A DNA stretch of 64,000 nucleotides. Source: Sedimenticola sp. (lineage in GTDB: Bacteria > Pseudomonadota > Gammaproteobacteria > Chromatiales > Chromatiaceae). Below the pieces are notes generated by a model. The model searched no databases. It saw only the letters and a list, made by a program, of their open reading frames with translations, and was not told where the DNA came from. The DNA is taken from NCBI GenBank assembly GCA_026994195.1, contig JALWRH010000088.1:1-64000 (forward strand), written 5' to 3'. The translations under genes and the position numbers were made by a program. The stretch's first letter is position 1. Every line of letters begins with the position of its first letter. Below are positions 1-8,646 of the stretch, in pieces.

Positions 1-1182
1 ATAGGCCAGGGCGTCCTTGATTTCCGCCCGTTCGAAGAACCGCAGACCGCCATAGACCCGGTAGGGAATGCCCGCCTGGAGCAGGGCTTCCTCGAACACC
101 CGGGACTGGGCGGTGGTGCGGTAGAGTATGGCTGCCTCGGCGCGCAGATGGCCCTCGTCGATGAAGGCGCGAATGCGGTCCACCACGAAACGCGCCTCGT
201 CGGTTTCGTTGAAGGCGGCATAAATGCGGATAGGCTCACCCTCGCCGTCTTCCGTCCACAGCTCCTTGCCCAGGCGCCCCGGGCTGTTGGCGATAACCGC
301 GTTGGCGCCGCGCAGGATATTGCCCGTGGAGCGGTAGTTCTGCTCCAGCTTCACCAGCTGGGTATTGGGAAAATGGCGGGAAAAATCCTGGATGTTCTCC
401 ACCCGGGCGCCGCGCCAGCCATAGATGGACTGGTCGTCGTCCCCTACCACGAACAGGTTATCCCTGTCCCCGGCCAGCAGACGCAGCCAGGCATACTGAA
501 TGGCGTTGGTGTCCTGGAACTCGTCCACCAGTACATGCTGAAAACGTTGCTGGTAGTGTTGCAGCACATCCGGCCGGTCGCGCCACAGCTCATGGGCGCG
601 CAGCAGCAGCTCGGCAAAATCCACCGCCCCGGCTCGCTCGCAAGCCGCTTGGTAAGCGGTGTAGATGCGGATCATGTTGCGCCGCCAGTGATCGCCGCCA
701 TCCTCCAGATGCTGGGGCCGGCGGCCTTCATCCTTCTGCTCGTTGATGAACCACTGGGCCTGGCGGGGTGGCCATTTGCTGTCGTCCAGGTTGAGATCGC
801 GAATGACCCTTTTGACCAGGCGGAACTGGTCGTCGCTGTCGAGAATCTGGAAACCCTTGGGCAGCCCGGCCTCCTGCCAGTGGGCGCGCAGCAGGCGGTG
901 GGCCAGGCCGTGGAAAGTGCCCACCCACATGCCGCCCGCGGGATGCCCCAATAGCTCCTCGATGCGCTGGCGCATCTCCTTGGCCGCCTTGTTGGTGAAA
1001 GTCACCGCGAGCACGCCCCAGGGGGAAACCCCTTCCACCTGGATCAGCCAGGCGATACGGTGTACCAGCACCCGGGTTTTGCCCGAGCCGGCCCCGGCCA
1101 GCACCAGGGTGGAACAGGGCGGTGCGGAAACAGCATCGCGCTGGGCGGCATTCAGGCCATCGAGTATAGAGGAAACGTCCAT
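1..1182 (-). CDS. uvrD: DNA helicase II UvrD (5' part; C-terminus beyond window)
   Basis: Superfamily 1A 3'-5' DNA helicase acting in nucleotide excision and mismatch repair. The first 394 codons are present and the gene runs off the left edge. Visible motifs in order are the Q-motif LNAAQRDAV (about residue 10), Walker A AGAGSGKT (29-36), motif Ia VTFTNKAAKEM, Walker B VLVDEFQDTN, motif III DDDQSIYGWRGA and motif IV QNYRST. The start is the ATG at 1182, which gives the usual short UvrD N-terminus (MDVSSILDGLN). Rep and PcrA are close relatives, but the LDGLNAAQRDAV opening favours UvrD. It lies 81 bp downstream of pilU on the same strand. Confidence 0.93.
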   Translation of the reverse strand, partial: MDVSSILDGLNAAQRDAVSAPPCSTLVLAGAGSGKTRVLVHRIAWLIQVEGVSPWGVLAVTFTNKAAKEMRQRIEELLGHPAGGMWVGTFHGLAHRLLRAHWQEAGLPKGFQILDSDDQFRLVKRVIRDLNLDDSKWPPRQAQWFINEQKDEGRRPQHLEDGGDHWRRNMIRIYTAYQAACERAGAVDFAELLLRAHELWRDRPDVLQHYQQRFQHVLVDEFQDTNAIQYAWLRLLAGDRDNLFVVGDDDQSIYGWRGARVENIQDFSRHFPNTQLVKLEQNYRSTGNILRGANAVIANSPGRLGKELWTEDGEGEPIRIYAAFNETDEARFVVDRIRAFIDEGHLRAEAAILYRTTAQSRVFEEALLQAGIPYRVYGGLRFFERAEIKDALAY

Positions 1183-1263
1183 AGAACCATTGTATCAGCT
1201 ATTCTTTGAGATCTCTGGTGGACCCGGAAACTCTCAAGGTGTCCATGACCGGCCGCTCAGCAA

Positions 1264-2364
1264 TCAATCCCCAATCTGCGCATCGAGTTGCACCTCGCCT
1301 TCCCCCTTGTCCAGGCGGATACGCACGCCCAGGTTGGACTGGGATTCGGCATTCTCCATGGCCTTCTCTTCCGTAATATGACCCGCTTTGAACAACTCGA
1401 AAAGGGACTGATCGAAAGTCTGCATACCATTCTCGCTGCTCTTCTCCATGGCTTCACGCACCTCGTCCAGCTTGCCCTTGGATATGAGGTCACGAATCAG
1501 GGGAGTGATGAGCAGCACCTCCACCGCCGGCATGCGCCTGCCTTCATGATTGCGCACCAGGCGCTGGGAAACAATGGCTACAAGATTGTGCGCCAGGTCC
1601 ATGAACAGCTGGGCATGCATGTCCTTGGGAAAGAAGGTCATGATGCGCTGCAAAACATGAGAAGCATTGCTGCCATGCAAGGTGGACAGACATAAATGGC
1701 CGGTTTCGGCATAGGCGATAGCATGTTGCATGGTCGAACGTTCGCGGATCTCACCGATGAGAATCACATCCGGCGCTTCGCGCATGGCGTTCATCAGGGC
1801 GTCATCGTAGCTGTCCGTGTCGATGCCCACTTCCCGCTGGTTGACCACAGACTTGTGATAGCGGTGCACATACTCGATGGGATCTTCGATGGTGAGAATG
1901 TGGCTGCGGCTGTTGCGGTTGCGGTAGTCCAGCATGGAAGCCAGGGTGGTGGACTTCCCCGCGCCGGTAGCGCCCACGGCCAGAATCAGACCCCGGGGCT
2001 TCATCACCAGTTCTTCGAGGACAGGCGGCAGGTGCAGTTCCTCTATGCTAGGAATCCTGTCCTGCAGGTAGCGGATGACCATGGCCACATCACCACGCTG
2101 GCGGAAGATGTTCACGCGGAAGCGTCCATAGCGCTCCAGGGACAAGCCCAGATTCATTTCCGGACGTTCGGCAAAAGCCAGGCGCTGCTTGTCCGTCATG
2201 ATGCTGTGAGCCAGGGCAGCGACCCCCTTGCCGCTGAGCGGGGCATCTTTCACAGCAGACAGCTTGCCATCCACTTTCATATGCAAAGGCGACCCGGGAG
2301 AGAAGAAAAGGTCAGAAGCCTCATTCTTGACCATCAGTTTCAGAAAATCCGTTATTTCGGGCAT
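1264..2364 (-). CDS. pilU: Type IV pilus retraction-associated ATPase PilU
   Basis: Cytoplasmic hexameric ATPase of the PilT/PilU family, an accessory motor for type IV pilus retraction (twitching, DNA uptake). The 366 residues show the N-terminal PAS-like part with EASDLFFSPGSP, Walker A GATGAGKST (131-139), the Asp box LTIEDPIEYVH, Walker B VILIGEIR and the His box GHLCLSTLHGSNA. The length, the DLFFSPGSP segment and the long acidic C-terminal tail fit PilU better than PilT (about 345 aa). PilT usually sits directly upstream of pilU, but no pilT is present here, so the gene stands alone between uvrD and an unrelated secreted-protein pair. Confidence 0.88.
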   Translation of the reverse strand: MPEITDFLKLMVKNEASDLFFSPGSPLHMKVDGKLSAVKDAPLSGKGVAALAHSIMTDKQRLAFAERPEMNLGLSLERYGRFRVNIFRQRGDVAMVIRYLQDRIPSIEELHLPPVLEELVMKPRGLILAVGATGAGKSTTLASMLDYRNRNSRSHILTIEDPIEYVHRYHKSVVNQREVGIDTDSYDDALMNAMREAPDVILIGEIRERSTMQHAIAYAETGHLCLSTLHGSNASHVLQRIMTFFPKDMHAQLFMDLAHNLVAIVSQRLVRNHEGRRMPAVEVLLITPLIRDLISKGKLDEVREAMEKSSENGMQTFDQSLFELFKAGHITEEKAMENAESQSNLGVRIRLDKGEGEVQLDAQIGD

Positions 2365-2640
2365 GAATAATCTCCATTTCTTTCTTGGTGATAGTACGGA
2401 TCAATTGCACTACAGGACCACTGCATCACAGCTTGGACAAATCTTTCCTGTTAATCTTGTTCAAGCTCACAAAATCGCGGATTCAGCTAGAACTTTTATT
2501 AGCTAGTGTTGGAAAAAGCTTGTTTTTTCTACTATGCTTGGGCTTGTCTGCATTGTGGCGAGCATTGCCTGGCAGCTCTGTGCCCCGTGAAAACCGGGAC
2601 AAGCCGAGCGCCGCCATCAGCATCATTATGGAGGAATAAG
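2365..2640. other. Intergenic region, divergent promoters of pilU and the PPC pair
   Basis: These 276 bp separate the pilU start from the GTG start at 2641. No convincing gene is present; an open frame from 2506 runs into the downstream CDS but lacks a ribosome site at its start. A good Shine-Dalgarno sequence, GGAGGAATAAG, ends directly before the GTG at 2641 and decides that start. The stretch at 2575-2620 contains complementary segments (CCCCGTG...CGGGAC) but no recognisable riboswitch. Confidence 0.5.
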
Positions 2641-4074
2641 GTGAAGAATTCACTAAACAAGACCGCCCGCTGGTCAACCCTTGCCCTGGCATTGGGGATC
2701 ATGAGCGCTATCAGCGTGCAGGGCCTTGCCGCCATCAACTGGCCTGGTGGTGGCGGTAACAATGGCACCACCAAAAAATCCAAAGACTACAGGCGGGGCT
2801 ATAAACTTGCGCAGGAAGACTGCGTCAAAGCGCCCAAGGATTGCCAGGTACTGCTCGAAGACGTTGTCGCCAATCCAGGCTGGGGGGAGACCGAACCCAA
2901 CGACAATCCCGGTGCGGCTGACCGCTTGTTCCTGAACCGGTTCTACAAGGGCAACAGCCTGGACAAGTTTGACAAGGACTGGTACTACGTTGGCTCGCTC
3001 AAGCCCAACCAGAACCTGATCATCAACTTCCTCGGCGACCAGGCTGACTACACAGCAACAACTGGCTGGATTGTGAAAGTGCATGACAGCAACGGCAATG
3101 TCATTGCCGCTTTCGACAGCACTTCCACCGGCCCGGGAGATGTCTCCCGCCCGGGAGACAATCCTGATGATGTGATCAATCCTGATGATCCCATTCTGGC
3201 AAAAACTCCCCTGAGCGATGCCAAGATCATACTGGTTACCCTGGGCAACCCTGGCCGCTACTATATATCTGTAGAAACCAACGAGGACGATCTCGGAGCC
3301 AACCGCGGCTACCACATTGCGGCGATGATTTCTGAATCCGATCAGATTTCGCCCAACCCGGACACCAACTTCTCCGACGTGGAAACCGAAAGCAATGACA
3401 CCCAGGAAACCGCAGATCCTTTGCGTTCCAACGTGCATATGTTTGGCGTGTTCGGCCGCAAGATCGTCAATTTCTTTGTGCCCCCGGGCCCGCCGGAATA
3501 CGAGATCGGCTGGTTCTATGTCGGCTGTAACCCTCTGGATATCAGCACCATGCCTGTCGGCCTGGGCAGTTGTGAGTGTGATACGACTTCAGTAGACAAT
3601 AACGGAGACATCAATCCTCCCAATCCGAACAATGTTCCAAGCCAGTCTCCTTCAGATGCCTGCGAAGCCCGACAGGTTCAGGTGCCCGGCACAGGCACGG
3701 ATACCGGCACCTGGTTCTCAGCCTTCGATTATGACAATGACTGGTTCAAGTTCGTATCCAGTGGCAATGAGCAACTGAAGTTCGAGATGTGCGCCAAGGG
3801 CGCCTGTGATTTTGCCAGGGTTCACCTGAAAGTGATTTATGCCAATGAGTCTGAAATCCTCATCAACACCCCCATCACACCGGGCTGGACCTTCGATTTC
3901 GGCGTTGTACGCTCCGGCACTTACTTCTTTGAACTGTCTCCGGAGCCGGTGGATGGCGAAGGTGACAGCGCTGGCAACGTAGATCCAAACACTGGCATAC
4001 ATACCGTGGATGACCTTACCGGCCCCTACAACTTCGTGCTTCGCAGCACCAAACTGCCTCCCAATGGCAACTGA
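2641..4074 (+). CDS. Secreted PPC-domain protein, first tandem paralogue
   Basis: Exported protein of 477 aa, function unknown. GTG start at 2641 behind GGAGG; this start gives a clean signal peptide (basic MKNSLNKTAR, hydrophobic LALALGIMSAIS, cleavage near QGLA-A at about residue 30). The mature part has an ETEPNDNPGAAD motif followed by DKDWYYVG, then a second ETESNDTQETAD block. This is the signature of the pre-peptidase C-terminal (PPC, bacterial calcium-stabilised beta-sandwich) fold. A cysteine-rich segment (GCNPLD, GSCECDTTS, DACEAR) and a third beta module with EMCAKGACDF follow, so disulfides are likely. No protease or other catalytic domain is seen. It is 87 bp from a close paralogue, pointing to local duplication. 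Possible roles are surface or matrix binding. Confidence 0.72.
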   Translation: MKNSLNKTARWSTLALALGIMSAISVQGLAAINWPGGGGNNGTTKKSKDYRRGYKLAQEDCVKAPKDCQVLLEDVVANPGWGETEPNDNPGAADRLFLNRFYKGNSLDKFDKDWYYVGSLKPNQNLIINFLGDQADYTATTGWIVKVHDSNGNVIAAFDSTSTGPGDVSRPGDNPDDVINPDDPILAKTPLSDAKIILVTLGNPGRYYISVETNEDDLGANRGYHIAAMISESDQISPNPDTNFSDVETESNDTQETADPLRSNVHMFGVFGRKIVNFFVPPGPPEYEIGWFYVGCNPLDISTMPVGLGSCECDTTSVDNNGDINPPNPNNVPSQSPSDACEARQVQVPGTGTDTGTWFSAFDYDNDWFKFVSSGNEQLKFEMCAKGACDFARVHLKVIYANESEILINTPITPGWTFDFGVVRSGTYFFELSPEPVDGEGDSAGNVDPNTGIHTVDDLTGPYNFVLRSTKLPPNGN

Positions 4075-4161
4075 AGTGGGTATGCCACAGCCAATGGCCA
4101 GTAGAGACAGCATGATGCCTGCCACAGTGCAGGGTCCACAGTATTGTTACGGAGAGATACA

Positions 4162-5604
4162 GTGAAGAATTCACTAAAGACAACTAGCCGCTGGCCCATT
4201 TTCGGACTGGCCGCAGGAATCCTGAGCATATCAGCCTTCCAGGCCCAAGCCGCCATTTTCTGGCCTGGGCAGACGGGTGATGACCAGAAAAACAAGGATT
4301 TTACAGCGGGCTACGAAGATGGCCAGACCGACTGCCGGGAAGCTCCCCAACCCTGCGGGGTGAAGATCTACCCCATGACCAAAGATCAGGGGTTTGGCGA
4401 AACTGAACCCAACGACCATATTCTGAATGCCGATGGTCTGTTGCTGGGGCGCTTCTATCATGCCAACTCTCTTGGCGCTTATGACGAAGACTGGTACTAC
4501 ATCGTTACCGACAAGCGCAACCAGAAACTGACCCTGTATTTTCTCGGTGACGCCGGCAATTTTGCCCTCACCAAAGGCTGGCTGATCAAAGTCAGGGATC
4601 TCAATGGCAACATCATTGCCTCCTTTGATAGCGACAACGGACAGGGTGACAATGGGGGCGACAACAATGGTGGAAACGCTGACAATCAGGCACCGACAAC
4701 GCCGCTGGATTCCGTAAAAATCGCCGAAGTCACCCTACCCAAGGTGGGAACCTATTACATTTCCGTAGAATCCCAGAAAGGCGGTAGTGGCGGTGGCGGT
4801 AATGGCGGCGGCGATAACGGCGGTGGCGGCAATGGTGGTGGCGGCAACCTTGATACCGGCGAACTGAGGGGATACAACATCGCCGCCAATCTGGAGGATA
4901 CGAAACAGATTACTCCAGACCCTGACGGCACCTTCTTCGACACGGAAACCGAGCCCAATGACGACAAGCTGGAAGCTGACGTGCTCCGCTCCAATGTGCC
5001 CATGGTCGGTGTATTCGACCGTACGCTGGTAAAAACCTTCTATCCCCCCAAGCCAGGGATCACGGAAATCCAGTACTTTTACACGGGCTGCAGGGAAAAT
5101 GACACAAGCACCATTCCACTGGGCCTGACCAGTTGTGAATGCGATCTGACTTCAGTGGACAATAACGGAAACATCGATCCGCCCAACCCCAATACCGTAC
5201 CGAGCCAGGAGCCAAAAGACGCCTGCTATGCAACCGAGGTGAGCACTCCTGCCACGGATGGGGAATGGAAAGGCCGTTTTGTCTACGATGTCGATACCTA
5301 TGTTTTTCATTCCGAAGGCAATGAGCAGCTGCGTCTGCAGATCTGCACCCGAACCGACTGCGATTTTGAGGAAGTTCATCTCCGCGTGAACAAGGACAAC
5401 ACCAGCATCGTGGTCATGGAGGGTCCCGTTAAACCTGGCCAGACCATCGATCTTGGCGCTGCCCTGAAGGGAGACTACTACTTCGAGTTCAGTGCTCAGA
5501 AAACAGGCGTGGAACCTGACACAGGCAATCCTATAGAAACCGACTTGGTGGGACCCTACGACCTTCTGTTGATGAGCACCAAATTTTCTCCCCACGGCCA
5601 ATAG
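4162..5604 (+). CDS. Secreted PPC-domain protein, second tandem paralogue
   Basis: Exported protein of 480 aa, paralogous over its whole length to the gene just upstream. Shared blocks include the VKNSL start, AIxWPG after the signal peptide, ETEPND, FYxGC, SCECDxTSVDNNG and GPYxxxLxSTK. GTG start at 4162 behind GGAGAG. The two PPC-like ETEPND blocks and the conserved cysteines are kept. A glycine/asparagine-rich insert (about residues 212-232, repeats of GGGGNGG type) is unique to this copy and looks like a flexible linker or slippage-prone tract. It is followed by a strong intrinsic terminator, so the pair probably forms one transcript. Function unknown. Confidence 0.72.
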   Translation: MKNSLKTTSRWPIFGLAAGILSISAFQAQAAIFWPGQTGDDQKNKDFTAGYEDGQTDCREAPQPCGVKIYPMTKDQGFGETEPNDHILNADGLLLGRFYHANSLGAYDEDWYYIVTDKRNQKLTLYFLGDAGNFALTKGWLIKVRDLNGNIIASFDSDNGQGDNGGDNNGGNADNQAPTTPLDSVKIAEVTLPKVGTYYISVESQKGGSGGGGNGGGDNGGGGNGGGGNLDTGELRGYNIAANLEDTKQITPDPDGTFFDTETEPNDDKLEADVLRSNVPMVGVFDRTLVKTFYPPKPGITEIQYFYTGCRENDTSTIPLGLTSCECDLTSVDNNGNIDPPNPNTVPSQEPKDACYATEVSTPATDGEWKGRFVYDVDTYVFHSEGNEQLRLQICTRTDCDFEEVHLRVNKDNTSIVVMEGPVKPGQTIDLGAALKGDYYFEFSAQKTGVEPDTGNPIETDLVGPYDLLLMSTKFSPHGQ

Positions 5605-5623
5605 TCTATTGGGGCACAACGGC

Positions 5624-5650
5624 AAAAAGGGCAGCTTGGCTGCCCTTTTT
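5624..5650. terminator. Bidirectional intrinsic terminator
   Basis: Perfect 11-bp stem (AAAAAGGGCAG paired with CTGCCCTTTTT) with a 5-base loop CTTGG. The A-run on one side and the T-run on the other let it end both the plus-strand PPC pair and the minus-strand feo operon. Confidence 0.9.
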
Positions 5651-5707
5651 CATGCCGGCATATCATCAGAAACACGCCCGGCCAAACTCCATGGAAATTC
5701 CAGCGGT

Positions 5708-5971
5708 CTAGTGCAGATTGCATTGTGGCACAACGAACGGCTGTTGCCCCTTGGCGTCTCCCCACACATAGATTTCTGTCGTGGATGGATCGCACTGGGA
5801 GCAACTGCTGCCACAGGAGGGCGTAGCGGCAATGCGTTGCACCCTGCCCTTCTTCAGCCACAACTGCAGCATGTCCCGGGCCACATCGGGCGAGACGTCC
5901 AGGTACCGGGCAATATCCGCAAGGGACGCCTGTCCACGTTCCTGCAGATAGGTACGGATATCCGCAAGCAT
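5708..5971 (-). CDS. feoC: FeoC-like small winged-helix protein
   Basis: Third gene of the ferrous-iron uptake operon, 87 aa. The N-terminal 45 residues form a helix-turn-helix (SLADIARYLDVSPDVARDML). A CxxxCxxC cluster at residues 53, 57 and 60 (SCGSSCSQC) may bind an Fe-S cluster or metal, as proposed for FeoC proteins. A fourth cysteine lies near the C-terminus. Its ATG touches the feoB stop, so it is translationally coupled. In this family FeoC is thought to act as a FeoB-stabilising partner or a regulator; the sequence does not decide which. It ends just before the shared terminator at 5624-5650. Confidence 0.82.
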   Translation of the reverse strand: MLADIRTYLQERGQASLADIARYLDVSPDVARDMLQLWLKKGRVQRIAATPSCGSSCSQCDPSTTEIYVWGDAKGQQPFVVPQCNLH

Positions 5972-8328
5972 CAGCCCCGCTCCACCGCCGGTGTAACCAG
6001 TGACGGCTTGTCCCGGTTCACCCAGCGCTTGAGGCCCAGGATGATGATCAGGATGTAGCCCAGCAGCAGCGCGATGGCCAGGGCGGAACTGCCCGGGTGC
6101 TGACTCCAGGTGGCGGACTGATACCAGACGCTGGCGGTTACATAAGCGACGCTGGTGGTCCAGAAGGCCACGAAAGCCGCCCAGGGACCGCCCGCTTCGC
6201 GCTTGATGGCGCCTATGGTGGCCACGCAGGGGAAATAGAGCAGCACGAACAGCAGGTAGGCAAAGGCACCGACCTGGCCATCGAAGCGCGCCGCCATGGC
6301 GCCGAACACGTCCATGTTCACCTCCTGTTCCGCCGCCACTTCTGAAATATCCTGAATATCGGCAGCCCCCAGGCCCAGGGGATCTGTAAGCAGTTCACCC
6401 AGACCGGAAAGGTTTTCCGGCACCGTAGCCGCGGCATCCTTGAGTTCCTGCCAAAGATCAAAGGCCTGCTCTTCCGCCGGGGCGCCGGAGGCCTCTTCCG
6501 CCAGGCGGGTGTACAGGGTGTCCAGGGTGCCCACCACCACTTCCTTGGCCAGCACGCCGGACATGATGCCCACCACCGCCGGCCAGTTGTCCTGATGCAC
6601 CCCCATGGGCGCGAAGGCAGGCGTCAGGGCCTGGGCCGCCACACTGAGCACGGACTTGTCGGAATCTTCGTTGCCGAAGGAGCCGTCCGTGCCAATGGAA
6701 TTGAGCACATTCAGCACCAGCACCATGACCACGATGATCTTGCCCGCCTCGCGGATGAACAGCTTCACCCGGTCCCAGGTGCGCAGCAGAATGCCCTTGA
6801 GGGTGGGCAGGTGATAGGGGGGCAGTTCCATCATGAAGCCTGCGCTCTCCCCTTTGAGCAGGGTTTTTTTCATTATCAGGCCCGTGAGCACCGCTACCAC
6901 GATGCCTATGAGATACAGGCTGAACACCAGGTCCTGACCATTGTCCGGGAAGAAAGCCGCGGCAAACAGCACATACACTGGCAGGCGCGCGCCGCAGGAC
7001 ATGAAGGGATTCATAAGAATGGTGAGCTTGCGCTCGCGGATGTTTTCCAGGGTGCGGGTGGCCATGATGGCGGGGACGTTGCAGCCAAATCCCACGATGA
7101 GGGGCACGAAGGCTTTGCCCGGCAGACCGATGCTGCGCATGAAGCGGTCCATGACGAAAGCCGCCCGGGCCATGTAGCCCGAATCTTCCAGGGCGGACAG
7201 GAACAGGTACAGGCCGGAGATGATGGGAATGAAGGTGGCCACCACCTGCAGACCACCGCCGATTCCGTCCGCGAGCAGCACCCGCAACCAGTCCGGCGCG
7301 CCAACAGCGCTCAACAGCTCGCCCAGTCCATCCACGAAGAAAGCCCCCGCCACGCCATCGAAGAAATCCACGAAAGCGCCGCCGATATTGATGGTGAACA
7401 TGAACATGAGATACATCATGAACAGGAACACCGGCACCCCCAGCCAGCGGCTCAGCACCACGGAATCGATGCGGTCGGATACGGTGCGCCCCAGGCGTCC
7501 GCGCTCCTTTACTACCGTCTGGGCCAGGGCGTGGGCGTGGCTGAAGCGGGTGTCGCTGATATGGATGTCCGCTTCCTCGCCGCTGCGGTCCTCGATGGCC
7601 TTGCGCCAGTGGGCGACCGCCTGGCGCAGCGCCTCGCTGGCATGGGAAGGGATATGTTCATCGGATTCAAGCATCTTCAGGGCCAGCCAGTGGCGGTTGG
7701 CGGGATTCTCATCACCAAGATGGGTTTCCAGCTCCGCCACGGCCTGCTCCACCACCTCATCGTTGGCCAGGGCAAAGCCTCCGGATTCCGCCCCGGTGGC
7801 CACGGCCAGCATGCGCGCCTTGAGTTCGGCCGTGCCCTCACCCGTAGTGGCCACTACGGGCACCACGGGACAACCCAGCTCTTCGGCCAGCCTGTCCACA
7901 TCGATGAGGATGCCGCGCTTGCGCGCTACGTCCATCATGTTCAGGGCAATCACCATGGGCACGCCCATCTCCAGGAGTTGCACGGTGAAATACAGGTTGC
8001 GCTCCAGGTTGGAGGCATCCACCACGTTGATGATAAGGTCGGCTTCCCGGGACAGCAGATAATCCCGGGTGATCTCCTCGTCCATGGAAGAGGCATCCAG
8101 GCTGTAGATGCCGGGCAGGTCGATGAGCCTGACCTTGTACTGCTCCAGATCGAACTGGCCTTCCTTGCGATCCACGGTGACCCCCGGCCAGTTGCCGGTC
8201 TTCTGCCGGATACCCGTGAAGGTATTGAACAGAGCGGATTTACCGCAGTTGGGATTGCCTGCAATGGCAATGGTAAGGGAGAAATCCCCCCGCAAGGGGG
8301 CTGATGTTTCACAACACTGGCCACCCAT
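5971..8328 (-). CDS. feoB: Ferrous iron transporter FeoB
   Basis: Inner-membrane GTP-dependent Fe(II) permease of 785 aa. The N-terminal G domain shows G1 GNPNCGKS (24-31), G3 DLPG (in RLIDLPGIYSLD) and G4 NMMD. It is followed by the GDI-like helical region and a C-terminal membrane domain with Gate motifs (FGCNVPAIMATRTLE and the SCGARLPVYVLF segment). The very N-terminus carries a GGQCCE cysteine pair not essential to the G domain. The start ATG overlaps the feoA stop as ATGA, and the stop abuts feoC. Together with the Fur box upstream of feoA this is a standard Fur-regulated feoABC unit. Confidence 0.97.
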   Translation of the reverse strand: MGGQCCETSAPLRGDFSLTIAIAGNPNCGKSALFNTFTGIRQKTGNWPGVTVDRKEGQFDLEQYKVRLIDLPGIYSLDASSMDEEITRDYLLSREADLIINVVDASNLERNLYFTVQLLEMGVPMVIALNMMDVARKRGILIDVDRLAEELGCPVVPVVATTGEGTAELKARMLAVATGAESGGFALANDEVVEQAVAELETHLGDENPANRHWLALKMLESDEHIPSHASEALRQAVAHWRKAIEDRSGEEADIHISDTRFSHAHALAQTVVKERGRLGRTVSDRIDSVVLSRWLGVPVFLFMMYLMFMFTINIGGAFVDFFDGVAGAFFVDGLGELLSAVGAPDWLRVLLADGIGGGLQVVATFIPIISGLYLFLSALEDSGYMARAAFVMDRFMRSIGLPGKAFVPLIVGFGCNVPAIMATRTLENIRERKLTILMNPFMSCGARLPVYVLFAAAFFPDNGQDLVFSLYLIGIVVAVLTGLIMKKTLLKGESAGFMMELPPYHLPTLKGILLRTWDRVKLFIREAGKIIVVMVLVLNVLNSIGTDGSFGNEDSDKSVLSVAAQALTPAFAPMGVHQDNWPAVVGIMSGVLAKEVVVGTLDTLYTRLAEEASGAPAEEQAFDLWQELKDAAATVPENLSGLGELLTDPLGLGAADIQDISEVAAEQEVNMDVFGAMAARFDGQVGAFAYLLFVLLYFPCVATIGAIKREAGGPWAAFVAFWTTSVAYVTASVWYQSATWSQHPGSSALAIALLLGYILIIILGLKRWVNRDKPSLVTPAVERG

Positions 8329-8558
8329 CAGGAGAGCTCCTTGATGACCAGCCGGTCAGCGATATCATGACCCAAAGCCAGGCGGTTGCCACCGCGCCCC
8401 ACGACCACATCGCCATTGCGGCGGTGCAGAACTTCCACCTCATTGCCCACACTCAGGCCCAGGGCCAGCAGGCGGCGCGTAAGCACCCGGTCACCTTCGA
8501 TGGCGATCAGCTGCACCCGGTGACCGGGCAATACCTGGGACAATGTTGGCTGGCTCAT
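8328..8558 (-). CDS. feoA: Ferrous iron transport protein FeoA
   Basis: Small SH3-like cytoplasmic partner of FeoB, 76 aa from the ATG at 8558 (MSQPTLSQVLPG). A TTG three codons upstream (8567) is the only earlier option and gives MSIMSQPT; the ATG is preferred. Recognisable family blocks are LPGHRVQLIAI, RRLLALGLSVG and VVGRGGNRLALGHDIADRLVI. The stop is embedded in the feoB start (ATGA). Transcription most likely starts in the AT-rich stretch 8559-8600 that contains the Fur box. Confidence 0.92.
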   Translation of the reverse strand: MSQPTLSQVLPGHRVQLIAIEGDRVLTRRLLALGLSVGNEVEVLHRRNGDVVVGRGGNRLALGHDIADRLVIKELS

Positions 8559-8578
8559 AATGGACAATAAAAACTATT

Positions 8579-8597
8579 AATGCGAACGATTCTTATT
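8579..8597 (-). promoter_or_regulatory. Fur box upstream of feoA
   Basis: The 19-base site AATGCGAACGATTCTTATT matches the classic Fur operator AATGAGAATNATTCTCATT with few mismatches. It sits 21 bp ahead of the feoA ATG, where it would overlap the promoter. This predicts iron-dependent repression of feoABC. Confidence 0.8.
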
Positions 8598-8646
8598 ATT
8601 GCACACATCCGCTGCCATTGCACCCGGTAACCGGTCTGCCCCCCGT

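Noticed and set aside
2560-2640. Possible c-di-GMP (GEMM) riboswitch in the leader of the PPC gene (GTGAAAACCGGGACAAGCC resembles part of the motif)
   Set aside because: The GGCAAA helix element and the tetraloop-receptor pair are missing and the GGGACGCAAAGCC core is not intact.
4785-4850. CRISPR-like or satellite array in the second PPC gene
   Set aside because: The repeats are in-frame Gly/Asn codons without spacers, so they encode a linker.
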